Assembly (NCBI GenBank): GCA_034190875.2
Contig: CM067346.1
Span: 44,817,922 to 44,881,921 of the forward strand
Reading direction: 5' to 3'
Origin: Urechis unicinctus
Taxonomy: Eukaryota; Annelida; Polychaeta; Xenopneusta; Urechidae
DNA: 64,000 nucleotides
The first letter of the stretch is position 1. Each line of letters begins with the position of its first letter. Of this stretch, positions 58,811-64,000 are shown one piece after another. Under the pieces are notes generated by a model. The model was not told the DNA's origin. It saw only the letters and a list, made by a program, of their open reading frames with translations, and did no database searches. The position numbers were made by a program, and so were the translations under genes.

Positions 58811-61800
58811 AGCCACAACATTGACGGCGAAACATTGTCCGCAGCTGTTTCTCAAATATCGATGCTGCTGAGCGGAACAAACTGCGCAAAACGTTGTGAA
58901 TCCTGTACGAACATATTGAGTTCAGATTGATTATTGCAACTCAAATAACCATTTTCTATCAACCGAAATCTATATAAGTGGTGGGAAAACGATTGAAGTC
59001 GCCTGATGCAATGGCCACTAGAATCACTTGAAAAATATGACACGTGGGGTGGAAAATTTGGCAATCCCTATAATCCTTTTGTTTCGTTGACACTTTGTGC
59101 GCAAGTTGGCATTTATGAAGACCTCAGCTTCAGTTGAATGTTGTTTGTTCTATCTCGTCAATCAATTAGCCATATTTCGGTTTTTTTTGTTGTGCCATAA
59201 TTATTACAAGCTCATATTGTCCTGTCTCCATTTGCTGTTAAAACTTGTCTGATTTATCCTTGAATATGTTTTATTGCCTTTATCTCTATAATCAAAGCGG
59301 TCATAGCGGGGTCAAAAAATGTTATATATATAAATCAGCCGTGGTTAGTTGAATCCACCTGCTACAGTAGCAGAACTCAGCAATACTTGTGCGCATTGCA
59401 GCCATTATCCTATTCAGGGTTTTAATAAATCCGTAGCTTGCGGATTTGTGTGCGACCGGGTTGATTTAAATGTTTTAGGTTGATGGTTCGGTTACTGAAT
59501 GTGGCCCCTTTACACACGTTATTGTGAATATGGTATTGCACATTCATTACTATTTGTAACTATTAGTTCCGTGTTAGTCAAACACAATACTTGTTTGTAT
59601 AGAAAGGTCAATCCAAATCCGCCAATATTACAATCAAACGCAAATTACTTTTTTTCAGCCAATAGATTTTGTTATGAATTTTGTAAATGTCAAATAAACG
59701 AACTTTCTTGGTCATTGAACAGTAGTTTATTGTTTAATGCAAGCGACCTACACCCACACGGTATGCATCGTGGGTGTTTGGTGCAGTAATTACGTCCTCG
59801 AGGCCCAATAAACGTTTCCAATAATGAGGTACACTCCAGGCAGAGAAAGCTGCGCAATTCTGTTTGATATAGAAATTGGTTCTGTGGTGTTACATTTATG
59901 CCTCAAAATGCAATGGCAAATATTGCTGATGTCCAGGCTTAATTATTTAGTAACACATATAAGCATTTTGTCGTTTGTTGCACTTTTTCCAACGTGCTAG
60001 ACTGCAATCCAAAGAGCTACTGCAGTTGAGGTTAAAAATCGGCAGTGATTAACGCTAGCGGTGTTTTGTGATATGTGCAGTAGGCTTTTGGATTGTGTGT
60101 AGATGGAACTGTAGAAATATATCATTTGATGGAATGCAATGGTGTGTTGAAGACGAGTCATTTCACTACATTGTTACCAAATCTTTGTTTCCTAATGGAT
60201 TAATGTTAGCCATAATGAAGCATGTGAGATCCTGTAACGCAATGGTTTGTGTCCTTATAAGTGATATTTGGTAATATGTAACCGGACAATGTTGTTCAAT
60301 AGTTTATAGTCTTTCTACTCCTTATCCCACAATTATCCTCTGCGTGGCGCATTAGTGGAACAAGCATCCTTTAAACCACAACCACACATCATCAAACGGT
60401 CATTTGGTGTAAAGAAAACAATCAAGCAAATCTGTCCAATTCACCCCATTGTCGCAGCCTGCAATGACCTGCTGTTCTACCTCAAGGACAACTGCAATTC
60501 TTGTTTCATCGACTAAGTTTCTTAGTCGTAGCTGTGAGTTTCTTTTGGTGAATTAGAATAAAGAAATAATACATTAACTCGGTTAATAGTGCCTGGCGTT
60601 GCAGGTTTTGAAAAGATGGACAACAGTTCTTGTGGCACAAACCCCATGAATTCGCACAGAGAATCCGTTTTCATGGATTTACTTAACAACAAATTAGCAA
60701 CGTTCACCAAGGGCACCTAATGAACCTTTTATACTGCTTGTAAGAAGAGGCTGTGACCGACAAATGTTTGCATCTACGTGCTTTTTCTGCTAAGCCTATA
60801 GGCTCTTTTCCCTTTAACTCGTTCATCACCTCAAGAATGCAATCATCTAGGGTGATTAACCGGTAATATTATGTGTCCCAACTGGGGATTCTGGAGGCTC
60901 TTTGGTCAATGATGTGCGATTTTGATTTACTTTGAAAAGGATAAGGAGGCAAGTCCCCATCATGTATGCACAACATCATGTCTTCTATTCTATGAATTCG
61001 ACAATGCCCGGAAGTTGCAGCTTAATTGATCTTTCAGCACTTAACAAGAAGTATTTCCTTCTGGTTATAATCTTGAAAACTCTTACTGAATACGAAGCAA
61101 TTGTTATCCACTAAACGATATAAGTGATACAGTTTTGTTCCATATACCAAAAATGTAATGACAAATATTACAACATTAATAATAATAAATAGTTACAATC
61201 GCTATATTGAAATGAAGTCCTATTACTGTTGTTTGTACCAGTGTAGTGGTTTTGGTGAGTTCTACCTTTGAAAATACAAAATACATTTTGACGACATGCC
61301 CGACGTAGCTTACAAACTGTGATTCTCCGTTAGAGCAGACCGAAGGCCACATAAACAGTATGAATCCTGATAGCTAATTGGGTGCGTGACAGCTTACACA
61401 AAGTGTTTGTCATTGAATGTCTCAATACGGCCATGCACTATTCAGTAATATAGTGTTGATAATGAGGATTTTCTAAAGTGGACCTTAATGTAATGACATT
61501 ACATTCGTCCAACGCTGTATAACCATACATATCAAATGATTTCATTTTTAGAATTATGTAAAATTGAGTGAAATCCTGAAGTCACACTGAATCATTAGTT
61601 CCATCCTCCACAAAACTATGACAACTTTTGCGTCAACATATTTTTCTGGGGCTCTACCTGTCATAATCTTAATACAAACTGGATACTTCGGACAGAGCGT
61701 TACAACAAAGGCGACCACGTGTTTTTTTCGCCAAGATGACAGCACGCATCGTTGTAATAGTATAGGCCGTACGTGATGATGGCAATTCAATGCTGACCCA

Positions 61801-62238
61801 TGGTGTTGTAGACAACCCTTGACATATTGCACTCTAGAAAAGACTGACCCTTAGAGCATTACGCTACAACAAGGACACATAAGTTCTCTATGTTCCAGAA
61901 TATGCCTGTGGTACAATGAATTTACAATTTCGAGTCGTGTTTTCGAAATCAGATTACCTTATTATTGGATGGTCACAATAAAGACAAACTGCAACGTGTA
62001 TTTATGTTTCCAACCCTGTCTACGCCTGGTATGGCGAATGTAGTTTTATGCGTCACTGATGGGGTCACAGTCGACATTGGGCCAGTTCAGGTGAGAATAG
62101 AAGTTCAATAAACAATACGACGATTGAAAATCTTAAAACAATGCAGTAAACCTTCCCGAATAGCATGCTTGAAACTAAGCAAAATACAATTATGTAATGA
62201 AAACAAAAACGTAACTTATAATATGGAAGGTAAGGGCA

Positions 62239-62241
<3 letters not shown>
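58811..62241. other. No gene seen
   Basis: AT-rich. The minus frame at 60522-60716 (MPLVNVANLLLSKSM, then FVPQELLSIFSKP) has slightly less AT-biased codons, but no splice or family support. No mobile element recognised. Confidence 0.3.
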
Positions 62242-62334
<93 letters not shown>

Positions 62335-62478
62335 TAAATAAAGACATATATATATAGATATTTATATATATATAAAGATATATCTATAAAGATATATCTA
62401 TATATATATATAAATATATATCTATATATACATATATATATATGTATATATATGTATATAGATCTATATATATATATA

Positions 62479-62521
<43 letters not shown>

Positions 62522-62864
62522 ATATATATATATGTTTATATATATACGTATATGTATATATATGCATATTTATATGTATTCATATATAAATAAATACATA
62601 TGCATAAATATATGTTCATATATATAAATATACACATACAGATATATGTATATATATGTACGCATATATATATGTAATTATATCAATATATTTATATGAT
62701 TATATATATACAGTTATAAGTAAATACATCTTCATATATAGACACACATATATATATATGTATGAATATAAATATATATATATAGGTCTATGCATATGCA
62801 TATCTATATATCCGTAGTTTTCATGCATACATATATGTACATAAATACATATATACATATGTAT

Positions 62865-62934
<70 letters not shown>

Positions 62935-63065
62935 TTATATATATATATATCCGTAATTTCATCATGCATACATATATGACATAAATACATATATACATAT
63001 GTATATATATAAATGCATATATATATACATAAATAGAGATATATATATATATATGATATATATAT

Positions 63066-63110
<45 letters not shown>

Positions 63111-63330
63111 TATATATATCTCTCTCTCTATATCTCTATATATATATATATATCTATATATATAGAGATCTCTCTATCTCTCCTCTCTCTCTCTCTCTCT
63201 CTCTCTATCTCTATTTGTCTTTCTCTCTATCTCTCTCTCTCTCTATATATCTCTCTATCTCTATATATATATATCTCTATCTATATCTCTCTATCTATAT
63301 ATATATATATCTATATGTCTATATATATGC
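62242..63330 (+). repeat. Compound AT-rich and TC-rich microsatellite, 1.1 kb
   Basis: (AT)45 at 62242-62331, then a mosaic of short AT, ATAC, ATAA and ATCT runs, another (AT)n near 62880-62930, a duplicated non-simple block at 62805-62870 and 62944-63010 (period about 139), and TC-rich sequence at 63110-63270. All open frames here are repeat artefacts. Confidence 0.95.
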
Positions 63331-64000
63331 ATAGATTATCATATGCATCCGTTGCGTGTTGGAAGTCAAGAATCGCGTGATACATCTATTTATCCCATTA
63401 CAATTTAGTTAATTATCTTCTTTAACAGCTTGATTGCTTTATCTGAAACCACGTCACTTACTCGTCGATGATTGACATCAATTCAATGGATATTTGCACG
63501 ATATAATCACAGAAAAATTTAAAGTAGTGTACCGCTTTGCGCATCAGATGTTGAGCTCGAATTTTATGATAATTTTCGAAATATATTGCTTTGCAATGAA
63601 TACCTGCTATGGAATGGCAATGCCTATACATAGTTAGATTAAAGCTGAACCTTTACACTCACACCACTGTATTAGAAAAGCAAAAGTCGGAAATATTTGA
63701 CGTTGTTTAAATGAATGGTAATATAATTATTGCAAATAACATTATATTGCTCTCTATTTATTCATAAATACACCCGAACGACATTAATTCTTATTTTGAC
63801 AGTGTAAATGCTTCACATTTAGTTTTAGTCGTATGTTCCATGTATAATCTGTTTGCTTACATGTCTCTTTCAATACTTACTTTAGTAAAAAGTGCCTTTG
63901 ACCATGAAGATTCAGCTGTCAATGATATATCCCGCAAACTGCAGGAAAACGTTGTTGCGTGATCCAAGGCGATGCGCAGGTTGACACGATTTCTCAACAT
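63331..64000. other. No feature seen
   Basis: AT-rich unique sequence to the window end. Confidence 0.3.

Overview
The window looks like gene-poor, AT-rich nuclear DNA of a metazoan, probably an aquatic invertebrate. The reasons are a low GC background, long (AT)n, (CT)n and (ATC)n microsatellites, a hAT transposon with canonical ends, a LINE ORF1 remnant, and short GC-rich islands that read like exons inside long introns. I could not place the species. No full-length gene, rRNA or convincing tRNA was recognised. The open reading frames are about as long and as numerous as chance predicts at this composition, so ORF length alone was not used as evidence.

Left part (1-26 kb): the best gene-like signal is a plus-strand chain of three islands at 383-529, 3088-3308 and 4027-4135. 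They are bounded by AG/GT sites, are phase-compatible and end in a stop. The result would be the C-terminal part of an unrecognised, proline-rich, hydrophilic protein whose 5' part lies outside the window. An island at 12389-12500, ending in a PPxY-bearing tail, joins the second exon in the same phase and could be an alternative last exon. Weaker islands lie at 6.3, 14.1, 15.8, 17.8 and 25.0 kb. They do not chain in phase with one another and stay unassigned. Small tandem duplications of every age are scattered through this part (7.2, 7.8, 9-10.5, 11.0 and 19.4 kb).

Middle part (27.8-39 kb): two old, strongly diverged tandem units (27.9-34.0 kb and 34.9-38.8 kb) share at least six collinear blocks, including a long (AT)n tract at the matching place. 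A clean 33-bp tandem repeat follows at 38.9 kb. From 39.1 to 43.9 kb I see nothing definite.

Right part (44.5-64 kb): a second pair of diverged segmental copies (44.5-52.6 kb and 54.7-58.8 kb). The first copy is longer partly because it carries a 1.9-kb hAT element (46665-48577) with transposase remnants, a LINE ORF1 remnant on the minus strand (49175-49660) and a (CT)n tract. The window closes with about 1.1 kb of compound AT/TC microsatellite (62.2-63.3 kb). No undescribed system is demonstrated. The most useful leads are the two nested old duplications, the putative alternative last exons, and the ORF1-only LINE remnant.
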